DNA of 35,131 nucleotides from Erysipelotrichaceae bacterium (GTDB lineage: Bacteria; Bacillota_I; Bacilli_A; Erysipelotrichales; Erysipelotrichaceae): assembly GCA_012516665.1 (NCBI GenBank), contig JAAYWN010000093.1, positions 1-35,131 of the forward strand. Direction: 5' to 3'. The translations under genes were made by a program, and so were the position numbers. Shown in pieces: positions 1 through 8,866 of the stretch. The notes beneath the pieces were generated by a model. It had not been told where the DNA came from. It did no database searches and saw only the letters and a program-made list of their open reading frames with translations. The stretch's first letter is position 1; each line of letters begins with the position of its first letter.

Positions 1-31
1 AACAGCAGGGTACACAAGATTCGTATCAACA

Positions 32-126
32 GCTATATATAAAAATATAGCCGACAGAGAGGAGATACACCGCTTCACGCACAAGCGTGAAGGCAAACGT
101 CTGGTAGACGTTTGAGGGCTCTGCCC
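32..126. repeat. Run of four short hairpins (possible mobile-element end or structured RNA)
   Basis: gctatat/atatagc (32-51), cttcacgc/gcgtgaag (73-92), aaacgtct/agacgttt (95-113), gggc/gccc (116-126) in tandem, directly before the ARH fragment. Confidence 0.45.
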
Positions 127-355
127 CGGGGTAATTCATTGTTTCTATGAATCGAAAGATTTCGAGGATGCCATTCGTATTGCTGTGTCATTGGGAGGAG
201 ACAGTGATACGATTGCCGCAATTACAGGATCAATTGCAGAAGCATACTATGGCATTCCGAATTCATTGAGAATTCAGGCAGCGGGCTGTTTGGATACGGA
301 ATTGCTGAGAATAGTGAATCATTTTGAGGAAAAGTATCCATCAAAGACCCTATGA
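116..355 (+). pseudogene. C-terminal fragment of an ADP-ribosylglycohydrolase (DraG/ARH family)
   Basis: Frame reads ...VIHCFYESKDFEDAIRIAVSLGGDSDTIAAITGSIAEAYYGIPNSLRIQAAGCLDTELLRIVNHFEEKYPSKTL*; the SLGGDSDT...GSIAEAYYG block is the ARH C-terminal metal-binding signature. An in-frame TGA lies at 113-115, and the sequence upstream of it does not resemble the family. Confidence 0.7.
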
Positions 356-376
356 TTGTTTCACGTGAAACAATCA
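353..376. promoter_or_regulatory. parS: parS site (ParB/Spo0J binding)
   Basis: tgattgtttcacgtgaaacaatca is a perfect 24-bp palindrome containing the canonical TGTTTCACGTGAAACA (357-372). Confidence 0.95.
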
Positions 377-424
377 AGGAATTTCATTGCTTGCACCAGG
401 AGAAATATCCGATATAATATGAGT

Positions 425-500
<76 letters not shown>

Positions 501-507
501 TATTTAT

Positions 508-1005
508 ATGAAAACACCTGAAGAATATATGAAAGCTGCGCTGAAAGAAGCGGAGAAGGCAAAACAGATCGATGAAGTGCCTGTGGGAGCCGTGGTTGTC
601 CAAAACGGCATTGTAATTGCAAAGGCGCACAATCTCAGAGAAAAGACGCAGCTGGCAAGCTCACATGCTGAACTGCTGGCAATTCAGAAAGCTTCAAAGA
701 AGCTAGGCACATGGTGCTTAGAGGACTGCGACCTTTATGTCACACTGGAACCATGCCTGATGTGCACTGGAGCCATTGAACTGTCCCGGATCCATGCACT
801 GTATTACGGCACATCCGATCCCAAAGGCGGTTCTGTAGATACACTGATCCAAGTAAAAAAAATACCGCATCTGAATACATATCCTAAGGAGATACATGCG
901 GGCGTCCTGCAGAAAGAATGCAGTGAAATACTGACTTCCTTTTTTCGAGAAAAAAGAAAAATAGCAAAACAAAAGAAAGTACTGGAAAAGGCTGAAAAAC
1001 GCTAG
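508..1005 (+). CDS. tadA: tRNA-specific adenosine deaminase TadA
   Basis: HAELLAIQ and TLEPCLMCTGAIELSRI deaminase motifs. Start placed at ATG 508 (MKTPEEYMKAALKEAEKA) because the ORF-track GTG at 490 lies inside the SRP RNA. Confidence 0.93.
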   Translation: MKTPEEYMKAALKEAEKAKQIDEVPVGAVVVQNGIVIAKAHNLREKTQLASSHAELLAIQKASKKLGTWCLEDCDLYVTLEPCLMCTGAIELSRIHALYYGTSDPKGGSVDTLIQVKKIPHLNTYPKEIHAGVLQKECSEILTSFFREKRKIAKQKKVLEKAEKR

Positions 1006-1059
1006 ATTGATGCGTTTGAGACAGCCTTTTTTGTTATAATAGGGATATTGGAGATGCCC

Positions 1060-2784
1060 ATGGCAAAATTAGCTTTATATCAAAAATATCGTTCCTCAAC
1101 TTTTGAAGAAGTTGTCGGACAGGAATACATTGTTCAATCGATAAAGAATGCAGTACATGAAAATAAAGTAGGTCATGCCTATCTTTTCTGCGGTCCGAGA
1201 GGAACGGGGAAGACGACCATGGCAAGACTGCTCGCAAAGGCAGTCAACTGTGAAACCCCCGAAAAAGCACCATGTGAGGAATGTGCCAACTGCATTGCAG
1301 CAAACAATGGGACACATCCGGATATCATTGAGATCAATGCGGCAAATGAAACACATGTAGAAGATATCCGCGATTTGATCGAACGATCCACCTTGGCTCC
1401 CATGCAGGGGAAATATAAAGTCTATATTATTGATGAGGTCCATCAGCTTTCCGGAGCTGCTTCCAGTGCATTGCTGAAGACATTGGAAGAACCGCCGGCA
1501 AATGTGATTTTTATCCTGGCAACAACAGATCCGCAGAAACTGCTGCCGACCATCATTTCGAGATGCCAGAGATATGATTTCACAAAGATCAAGACAGAGC
1601 AGATCAGGGACCATCTTTTGGCAATTGCTGAAAAAGAAAAAATTGAAATGGATCCTGAATCTGCAGAAATGATCGCTGTCATGGCAGATGGCGGAATGAG
1701 AGATGCACAATCGATCATGGATCAGTGTGCTTCGTACACAAATGATCATATAACTATTGAAGATATTGACCGTATTTATGGATTGACAACAGCAGAAGAA
1801 AAAGTCTCGCTGATCCAAGATATTGTCCAGGGCAAGATGGAAGCAGTGATACGAAGGATCCAATCCTATGAGGAACAGGGCATTGATCTGCCGCGATTTA
1901 CTGATGGGATGATCGATATATTGAAGGACTGCGTTGTATATCAGAATACAAAGAAACCTGATCTGCTGCGCACAGCTACAGAAGAGCAGGCAAAAAAGCT
2001 AGCAAAACTGACAGACAGCAGAACATGCATGCATGCCTCAGAAAAACTGATGGAAGCTAAACAGAGATTTAGGATCTCCGGCAATGCGGCTTCTGCGTTT
2101 GAGGTGACCTGCCTATCGCTGCTGACCGAAGGGACCAGTGCAGAAGAACAAGCAGAGCATGAAAAAACTGTACCTGCACCGATCAAGAAAGCAGTCACAG
2201 AACAGCCAGAAGCACCGGCAGAAGAAGAACCAGTGGCGCCAATCCCGCAAAGTGAAAAAATAGAAGCAGTGGCGGCGGAAGAAAAGAAAGAACCTGCATC
2301 AGAAATACCGGAAGGACATCCAATCATGCCGCTTTCTCAGGAGACGATCCTTGCCTTGCTGGTGCAGTGCAATAAAAAATCAAAAGTTGCAGATGAAAAT
2401 ACAATTGCGATGGTCAGATCTTATGGTGACTTGAAACATCGCAGATATACTTCTCTTTTGGAAGATGCAATGATTGGAGCGAGCGGAGAAGACTGTATTC
2501 TGCTGGTCGTACCGCAGGTCATTGCAAATCGCATCAATGAAGAAAAAATGAATCGCGAACTGTACTTCTTCATGAAAGATACAATGAAGACAGATAAGAT
2601 GCTGTATGCCGTCAATGAAGAAGATATGAAAGAAGCGGTAGTTCAGTTTGCATCGCTGATGAAGAAAAAAGAACTGCCGTCACCGATGAAGATTGAAAAG
2701 TATCAGCTTGAAGAAAAAGAGAAAGAAGATCCAGAAAAGAAGATCATGGAGCTTTTTGGCGCTGAAAACGTCACGGTAAAATAA
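1060..2784 (+). CDS. dnaX: DNA polymerase III subunit gamma/tau
   Basis: YQKYRSSTFEEVVGQEYI, GPRGTGKTTMARL Walker A, cysteine zinc module, IIDEVHQLSGAASSALLKTLEEPP. Confidence 0.97.
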   Translation: MAKLALYQKYRSSTFEEVVGQEYIVQSIKNAVHENKVGHAYLFCGPRGTGKTTMARLLAKAVNCETPEKAPCEECANCIAANNGTHPDIIEINAANETHVEDIRDLIERSTLAPMQGKYKVYIIDEVHQLSGAASSALLKTLEEPPANVIFILATTDPQKLLPTIISRCQRYDFTKIKTEQIRDHLLAIAEKEKIEMDPESAEMIAVMADGGMRDAQSIMDQCASYTNDHITIEDIDRIYGLTTAEEKVSLIQDIVQGKMEAVIRRIQSYEEQGIDLPRFTDGMIDILKDCVVYQNTKKPDLLRTATEEQAKKLAKLTDSRTCMHASEKLMEAKQRFRISGNAASAFEVTCLSLLTEGTSAEEQAEHEKTVPAPIKKAVTEQPEAPAEEEPVAPIPQSEKIEAVAAEEKKEPASEIPEGHPIMPLSQETILALLVQCNKKSKVADENTIAMVRSYGDLKHRRYTSLLEDAMIGASGEDCILLVVPQVIANRINEEKMNRELYFFMKDTMKTDKMLYAVNEEDMKEAVVQFASLMKKKELPSPMKIEKYQLEEKEKEDPEKKIMELFGAENVTVK

Positions 2785-2793
2785 GGAGGAATT

Positions 2794-3087
2794 ATGGACT
2801 TAAATGCTTTGATGCAGCAGGCAAAACAAATGCAGGAAGATCTGAAAAAAACACAGACTGAATTGGGAAATAAGATCTATGAGGGTTCATCCAATGGACT
2901 TGTGATCAAGATGAATGGTAAAAACGAAGTGCAGGAAGTAAATATTCCCCAGGAATTAATGGAGGATAAAGATATGCTACAGGACGTGCTCCTGATTGCC
3001 TTCAACAACGCAGCTGATGCGGTCAATGAAGATCGCCAGAATAAGATTGGTGAAACTGCAAAGGGATTGAACATCCCAGGGATGTAA
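2794..3087 (+). CDS. ybaB: YbaB/EbfC family nucleoid-associated protein
   Basis: 97 aa, MDLNALMQQAKQMQEDLKKTQTEL...; conserved position between dnaX and recR; RBS aggagg. Confidence 0.93.
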   Translation: MDLNALMQQAKQMQEDLKKTQTELGNKIYEGSSNGLVIKMNGKNEVQEVNIPQELMEDKDMLQDVLLIAFNNAADAVNEDRQNKIGETAKGLNIPGM

Positions 3088-3090
3088 TTC

Positions 3091-3696
3091 ATGTACCCAC
3101 AGAGCCTGCAGGTATTGATTGAACGATTCCGGCAGCTTCCGGGCGTTGGCGAAAAGACAGCAGAGCGCTATGCACTGTCTGTCGTTGACATGAGCCAAGA
3201 AGATGCGGAACAGATTGTTCAGGCAATCATGGATGTAAAAAAGAAACTGACGTACTGCCGTACATGCGGCAATCTGACAGAGCAGGAAGAATGTGAGATC
3301 TGTGCAGATCCGCAGAGAGATCATAAGCAGATCTTTGTTGTTCAGTCAGCGAAAGATGTATTGGCCATGGAAAAAACAGGAGAATACCATGGCGTCTATC
3401 ATGTCCTGAATGGACTGATCTCCGCTTCCAAAGGAATCATGCCGGAGGATCTGACTATAGATGCATTGGTAAAGCGCGGGAAAGATGCTTCTGAAATCAT
3501 TCTCGCAACAAATACAACAATGGATGGTGAAACTACGGCGATGTATTTGGACAAGCTTTTAACGGAACAATGTCCCAATGTATTGATAACACGGATTGCA
3601 CATGGTCTTCCATTCGGTGGGATGCTGGACTACGCTGATGAAATGACTTTAGCTCACGCTCTGTCTGATCGCAGGACAATGGGCTCAAAAGAATAG
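3091..3696 (+). CDS. recR: Recombination protein RecR
   Basis: RFRQLPGVGEKTAERYAL, CxxC zinc finger (CRTCGNLTEQEECEIC), Toprim region, canonical position. Confidence 0.96.
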   Translation: MYPQSLQVLIERFRQLPGVGEKTAERYALSVVDMSQEDAEQIVQAIMDVKKKLTYCRTCGNLTEQEECEICADPQRDHKQIFVVQSAKDVLAMEKTGEYHGVYHVLNGLISASKGIMPEDLTIDALVKRGKDASEIILATNTTMDGETTAMYLDKLLTEQCPNVLITRIAHGLPFGGMLDYADEMTLAHALSDRRTMGSKE

Positions 3697-3717
3697 AAAA
3701 CGGGGAGGATGATCCAT

Positions 3718-5385
3718 ATGAATGATGATTTAAAGATTGCACAGGCCGCATCGCTCGAAGACATCTATGTCATTGCCGAAAAAGCAGGTATCGCGAAACA
3801 GTATCTGGAACCTTACGGAACAGATAAAGCAAAGATCAATCCCGCATTCACTGAAACAGTCAAGAACAACAAAGATGGCAAACTGATCCTCGTTACAGCA
3901 ATTACGCCTACCAAAGCCGGTGAAGGAAAATCAACAACAACGATCGGTCTTGCGGATGGATTGCAGAAGATTGGAAAGAAAGTCATGGCATGTCTGAGAG
4001 AACCATCATTAGGACCGGTCTTTGGCTTAAAGGGCGGTGCTACAGGCGGTGGATATGCTCAGGTCGTTCCGATGGAATCAATCAATCTTCATTTCACCGG
4101 AGACATGCATGCCATCACCAGTGCCAACAATCTGATTGCTGCGATGCTGGATAACAGCATCTATCAGGGCAATCTTCTGAATATAGATCCAGACAATGTT
4201 GTCTGGAAGAGATGCATGGATATGAATGATCGTACCATGCGCGATATCACGATTGCACAGGATAAAAAGACCAATGGCGTTGAAAGAAAAGATCATTTTG
4301 TTATTACTGTTGCTACAGAAGTGATGGCTATTCTATGCCTGGCCAAAGACATCAAGGATTTTGAAGCACGTATTTCTAGATGCATTGTTGCTTATACGAA
4401 AGATGGCAAACCAGTTACAGTGAAGGATATTGGCGCAGCCGGAGCGGCCACGGTCGTTATGAAAGAAGCCATCAAACCGAACTTAGTACAGACATTGGAG
4501 CATACGCCTGTCTTTATTCATGGCGGGCCATTCGCAAATATTGCGCATGGATGCAATTCAGTGATTGCAACAAAACTGGCATTGAAACTAGCCGACTATG
4601 TTGTTACGGAAGCAGGCTTCGGCGCGGATCTTGGAGCAGAGAAGTTCTTGGATATTAAATGCAGAAGTGCAAATATCAAACCGAGCGCGGTTGTGATCGT
4701 TGCGACCGTACGTGCATTGAAGATGCATGGCGGGGTCGATACAGATGCATTGACCGAAGAAAATATAGACGCTGTTCTGAAGGGTACAGAAAATCTGCAG
4801 AAACATATTGAATCGATCCAGGCTTTCGGTGTTCCTTATGTTGTAGCAGTCAATAAGTTCTCTAAAGATACAGAAGCAGAAGTATCTGCTCTTCTGAATT
4901 GGTGCAGAGAGAATCATCATCCAGTTGCGGAAGCAGACGGTTGGGCCAAAGGCGGAGAAGGCATGATTGATCTTGCCAATCTGACAGTTGCGACATGTGA
5001 AAAAGAAAATCATTATGCACCGATCTATGATGTCAATGAATCCATTGAAGAGAAGATCAACAAGATTGCAAAGATCGTCTATGGTGCAAAGGATGTTGAA
5101 TTCTCACCGGAAGCAGAAGAAAAGATCAAAGAATTTGCTGAATACGGCTGGGATAAGCTTCCTGTATGTATGGCAAAGACACAGAATTCAATTACAGATG
5201 ATGCAAAGCTGAAGGGAAGACCTGTTGGGTTTACCATTCATGTTAAAGATCTCAGTATTTCCAATGGGGCTGGATTTGTTGTGGCATATACAGGAAATAT
5301 TCTGACCATGCCGGGACTGCCAAAGATCCCAGCGGCAGTGAATATGGGAATTGATGAAAACGGAGAGACGTACGGTCTGTTCTAA
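3718..5385 (+). CDS. fhs: Formate--tetrahydrofolate ligase
   Basis: TPTKAGEGKSTTTIGLADGL, EPSLGPVFGLKGGATGGGYAQVVPM, TEAGFGADLGAEKFLDIKCR. Start at ATG 718-based position 3718 is preferred over 3709 because of the ggggagg spacing. Confidence 0.97.
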   Translation: MNDDLKIAQAASLEDIYVIAEKAGIAKQYLEPYGTDKAKINPAFTETVKNNKDGKLILVTAITPTKAGEGKSTTTIGLADGLQKIGKKVMACLREPSLGPVFGLKGGATGGGYAQVVPMESINLHFTGDMHAITSANNLIAAMLDNSIYQGNLLNIDPDNVVWKRCMDMNDRTMRDITIAQDKKTNGVERKDHFVITVATEVMAILCLAKDIKDFEARISRCIVAYTKDGKPVTVKDIGAAGAATVVMKEAIKPNLVQTLEHTPVFIHGGPFANIAHGCNSVIATKLALKLADYVVTEAGFGADLGAEKFLDIKCRSANIKPSAVVIVATVRALKMHGGVDTDALTEENIDAVLKGTENLQKHIESIQAFGVPYVVAVNKFSKDTEAEVSALLNWCRENHHPVAEADGWAKGGEGMIDLANLTVATCEKENHYAPIYDVNESIEEKINKIAKIVYGAKDVEFSPEAEEKIKEFAEYGWDKLPVCMAKTQNSITDDAKLKGRPVGFTIHVKDLSISNGAGFVVAYTGNILTMPGLPKIPAAVNMGIDENGETYGLF

Positions 5386-5398
5386 AAGAAGGTAGACA

Positions 5399-6304
5399 AT
5401 GAGCTCAATTGCGTATGTGACAGATGAAGAGATGCTGGAATATCATCGCCTGTGCAGAAATCGCACAATGCTTTTCTGGCGCCTTGCCAGCAGAAGAAAG
5501 ATTGCAGACTTCCGTAAAGGAGATCTGCTGTTCTTCTTTGCCCGGCCATCGCATTCACGCAAGAAGGCCCTGATTGGCTATGCACATTATGATTCTACGA
5601 TCCGTCTTTCTTTAAAGCAGATGTGGGAGAAATATGGCCCTGAGACGGGCTATGATTCCAAACAGCGTCTTCATGATGCTATTGATCGCGCCGCAAAGGG
5701 CGAGATTCCATCTGTGATGAGATGTCTTTATCTGAAAGATGTTGTTTTCTTTCTTTCACCGATCTATCCCGAAGAAGTAGGTCTGTCTATACAGAACAAT
5801 TTAGAGAGTTATACTTATTTGGACCGCAATGATCCAAGAGTGACGGTCAGGATCCTGCAGACAGCAGCGAAGCATGGCATCGATCTTTGGAGCGCAGATG
5901 CCGAACGTACACCGGATGAGATATTCCGCAATGATGAAACAAGACATCAGCTTGCGGTCATCCATAGTGATATGGGCAAAGAATCAGGATCGCAGCAGGA
6001 GAGGACGCGGGCCCATCGCCTATCGCAGATGCAGCGTGAACAGGATGAATGGGAAAGCATCCGAGGATCAGAAACGGACTGTCTGAAAATGACAGCGCAT
6101 CAGATCATGATTGCCATACCGCTTGCGGTACAGGCAAATGACCGTGACGCAAGAATAAGAGAATTATTCGGCAGAATGAGCCTGTATCGGCTCTGTGCCA
6201 AGAAACAGAAGGTAGACCGTCCTATCTCATTCGAGGTCCTGATGGATCGAGAGATCGACGGATTGAAGGAATTGGTGGAAGATTTTAATAATGAAGAATT
6301 ATGA
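5399..6304 (+). CDS. Uncharacterised protein, possible PUA/EVE-like N-terminal domain
   Basis: 301-aa ORF with RBS gaagg, in tight operon context; RKGDLLFFFARPSHSRKKALIGYAHYDSTIRLSLKQMWEKYG resembles EVE/ASCH-type 'GD..fF.....ig.g.f.....lW..yG' patterns. Confidence 0.75.
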   Translation: MSSIAYVTDEEMLEYHRLCRNRTMLFWRLASRRKIADFRKGDLLFFFARPSHSRKKALIGYAHYDSTIRLSLKQMWEKYGPETGYDSKQRLHDAIDRAAKGEIPSVMRCLYLKDVVFFLSPIYPEEVGLSIQNNLESYTYLDRNDPRVTVRILQTAAKHGIDLWSADAERTPDEIFRNDETRHQLAVIHSDMGKESGSQQERTRAHRLSQMQREQDEWESIRGSETDCLKMTAHQIMIAIPLAVQANDRDARIRELFGRMSLYRLCAKKQKVDRPISFEVLMDREIDGLKELVEDFNNEEL

Positions 6305-8180
6305 CATTATCGTTATTGGCGGCGGACATGCAGGCATAGAAGCGGCATTGGCTGCAGCCAGGCTCCATAAAAGAACATTGCTGCTGAGCTTGTCGATCGA
6401 TAACATCGGCAAGATGCCATGCAACCCAAGTGTCGGAGGCCCAGCCAAAGGAATCGTTGTAAGAGAGATCGATGCTTTGGGCGGACAGATGCCGGTAACG
6501 GCTGATCGCACGGCACTGCAGTTCAAAATGCTGAACAGTGCTAAAGGCCCAGGAGTCAGAGCACTGCGGGTACAGTCCGATAAGATTGCATATAAAAAAA
6601 TGATGCAGGAAGTCTGTCTCCACCAGGAGAATCTGACGGTGAAAGCTGGCATGGCTGTTGAAATCAATGCCGAGAATCAGAAGATTACCGGCGTAACATT
6701 AAAAGATGGCTCTTTCATATCCTGTGAGATCGTGATCCTGACGACTGGAACCTATATGGCCGGTGTCAACATGATCTCCAGCGAAGTGAAGATGGGCGGA
6801 CCGGATATGGAAGAAACAACCAATGATCTTTCCGCTTCCCTGCGTCGCTTAGGCATAGAAACAATGCGCCTGAAAACCGGCACACCGCCGCGTGTACTGA
6901 CTTCATCGATCGATTTTGCAAAGACATCCTATGAACCGGGAACAGATGAATTTCTGCGCTTTTCGGAAACAACAAAAAGAGAAGATATTTGGTCCTTTAA
7001 AGATCAGGTGCCATGCTATCTGACATATACAACGCCACGAACACATGAGATCATTCTTTCCAATCTGCAGAAATCTTCGATGTATTCAGGTGTCGTGAAG
7101 GGTGTTGGCCCGCGCTACTGTCCATCGATAGAAGACAAGCTTGTTCGTTTTAAAGATAAGCCAAGGCATTTATTATTCCTTGAACCAGAGTCTTTATCCA
7201 TGGATACGACTTATGTTCAGGGCTTCAGCACATCGCTGCCAAGAGATATCCAGGAACAGATGATCCATACACTGCCTGGTTTTGAACACTGTATTGTAAA
7301 AAAATATGCATATGCGATTGAATATGATGCAATAGATCCGATCCAGATGAAACCAACATTTGAATCTAAGATCATAGAAAATCTATTTACAGCAGGTCAG
7401 GTCAACTGTACTTCCGGCTATGAAGAAGCTGCGGGTCAAGGCATTATGGCTGGTATCAATGCTTCGCTGAAACTGGAGGGAAGAGAACCTCTTGTCTTTG
7501 GCAGAGATGAATCTTATATTGGTGTATTAGTTGATGATCTGACGACCAAAGGAACTAAGGAGCCATACCGTCTACTGACCAGCAGAGCAGAATTCCGCCT
7601 TCTGCTGCGCCATGACAACGCGGAAGAAAGACTGATTGAAAAAGGAAGATACTGCGGGCTTATTGATGATAAGAGGTATGCAGCTTTTGAAGCAAAGGAA
7701 AAGAAACTGCAGGAAACAGAGTCATCCTTAAAAGATACACTGTTTGAACTGGATGATCCAAAGGTCAAAGCCTATCTGGAAGCAGTTGGATATACGGAAA
7801 CAGAGCATAAAGGAGTAAGCGGCAGCGATCTGGTAAAACGTCCGAAGGTAGAGACAGAAAAATTAATGGCTGCTAAGGATATTGCCGTAGATCATGATCT
7901 GGCAAAAAAAGCAGATATCGATATCAAATACGAAGGATATATCAATAAACAGAGAAGAGAAGCAGAAAAGCTCCAGGCAATGGAAGCACAGAAGCTTGGT
8001 GTTGATTTCAATTATGATGAGATCGACAACTTATCGATCGAAGGCAGACAGAAGCTGGTTAAATTCAAGCCAGCGACCATGGGACAGGCATCCAGGATCT
8101 CAGGCGTAAATCCAGCAGATCTGGCAGTGCTGGCCATTTCAATCAAACAGGGAAAAGGGAGAAAATATGAACTACAATGA
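6291..8180 (+). CDS. mnmG: tRNA uridine-5-carboxymethylaminomethyl modification enzyme MnmG (GidA)
   Basis: IIVIGGGHAGIEAALAAAR FAD motif; NPSVGGPAKGIVVREIDALGG; GQVNCTSGYEEAAGQGIMAGINA. Confidence 0.98.
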   Translation: MKNYDIIVIGGGHAGIEAALAAARLHKRTLLLSLSIDNIGKMPCNPSVGGPAKGIVVREIDALGGQMPVTADRTALQFKMLNSAKGPGVRALRVQSDKIAYKKMMQEVCLHQENLTVKAGMAVEINAENQKITGVTLKDGSFISCEIVILTTGTYMAGVNMISSEVKMGGPDMEETTNDLSASLRRLGIETMRLKTGTPPRVLTSSIDFAKTSYEPGTDEFLRFSETTKREDIWSFKDQVPCYLTYTTPRTHEIILSNLQKSSMYSGVVKGVGPRYCPSIEDKLVRFKDKPRHLLFLEPESLSMDTTYVQGFSTSLPRDIQEQMIHTLPGFEHCIVKKYAYAIEYDAIDPIQMKPTFESKIIENLFTAGQVNCTSGYEEAAGQGIMAGINASLKLEGREPLVFGRDESYIGVLVDDLTTKGTKEPYRLLTSRAEFRLLLRHDNAEERLIEKGRYCGLIDDKRYAAFEAKEKKLQETESSLKDTLFELDDPKVKAYLEAVGYTETEHKGVSGSDLVKRPKVETEKLMAAKDIAVDHDLAKKADIDIKYEGYINKQRREAEKLQAMEAQKLGVDFNYDEIDNLSIEGRQKLVKFKPATMGQASRISGVNPADLAVLAISIKQGKGRKYELQ

Positions 8181-8805
8181 AGTCATTTCCAATGTCCAGA
8201 TCTATGGCTTTGAGGATGCCGTCAAGGGCGCAAAGTATTCCTATGCCGTCGATCTGAACAAAGTTTCCAGCGAGATATCAAAATCAACCATTGCGTTAGC
8301 CGCTTCACAGCCAGGCAGCGGCCACGATCAGTTCATGACAGGAATCATTTTGCAGTTCGATCTGACTTTTTCCAATAAAGCGTGGGTAGAAGCAGAACGC
8401 TATAAATTCCTCAATTTCATTACATCGCAGTCGACGATGCATCGCATCACAAAGTTTAATCTGGATGATGTATATATGCCGCAGGTCGATAAGCGGATCG
8501 TAGAGATCATGAAGGAAAAGGTGGCCGCATATAATCAGCTGCAGACAGAGATCAAAGAGAAGCAGGAAAATGGAAAGGATGTCACAGCTCTGACAGCGAA
8601 GCTTGATCAGATGTATCTTGAACTGCTCTATTCCAATCCGGCTGGCTTCCGGCTGACGGCGAAAATGAGCACAAATTATCGTGCACTGAAGACAATATAT
8701 CGGCAGCGCAAAGATCATAAATTGCCCGAGTGGAGAGCCTTCTGCCAATGGGTCAGAACTTTGCCGCACAGTGAATTCATTACTGGTGAAACAGCCGCAG
8801 AATAA
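8167..8805 (+). CDS. Uncharacterised ThyX-like / phage-type protein
   Basis: 212 aa; NVQIYGFEDAVKGAKYSY...SGHDQFMTGIILQFDLTFSNKAWVEAERYKFLNFITSQSTMHRITKF...NYRALKTIYRQRKDHKLPEWRAFCQWVRTLPHSEFITG, matching the general layout of a common phage hypothetical family resembling flavin-dependent thymidylate synthase. Confidence 0.7.
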   Translation: MNYNEVISNVQIYGFEDAVKGAKYSYAVDLNKVSSEISKSTIALAASQPGSGHDQFMTGIILQFDLTFSNKAWVEAERYKFLNFITSQSTMHRITKFNLDDVYMPQVDKRIVEIMKEKVAAYNQLQTEIKEKQENGKDVTALTAKLDQMYLELLYSNPAGFRLTAKMSTNYRALKTIYRQRKDHKLPEWRAFCQWVRTLPHSEFITGETAAE

Positions 8806-8820
8806 AGCATTTTAACAATA

Positions 8821-8848
8821 TGTGGGGAAAATTATTCTCCACATTTTT
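8821..8848 (+). terminator. Rho-independent terminator after the mnmG operon
   Basis: tgtgggga-aaattat-tctccaca hairpin (one G-T) followed by ttttt. Confidence 0.65.
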
Positions 8849-8866
8849 ATTTGATCGTGAAAGTAA

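Noticed and set aside
124-131. ccccgggg as a Noc-binding site
   Set aside because: Lacks the flanking TTT/AAA of the NBS; likely part of the hairpin element.
1096-1863. 255-aa minus-strand ORF antisense to dnaX
   Set aside because: Cys/His/Ile-rich antisense shadow of a clear housekeeping gene; the other long antisense ORFs in mnmG, atp and prs genes were rejected for the same reason.
2640-2730. Possible dnaX programmed frameshift at A-rich stretches
   Set aside because: No A6-7G slippery site with an SD-like stimulator and downstream stem-loop could be recognised.
8821-8843. tgtggggaa and ttctccaca as additional DnaA boxes
   Set aside because: They deviate from the consensus and together form the stem of a T-tailed terminator, which explains them better.
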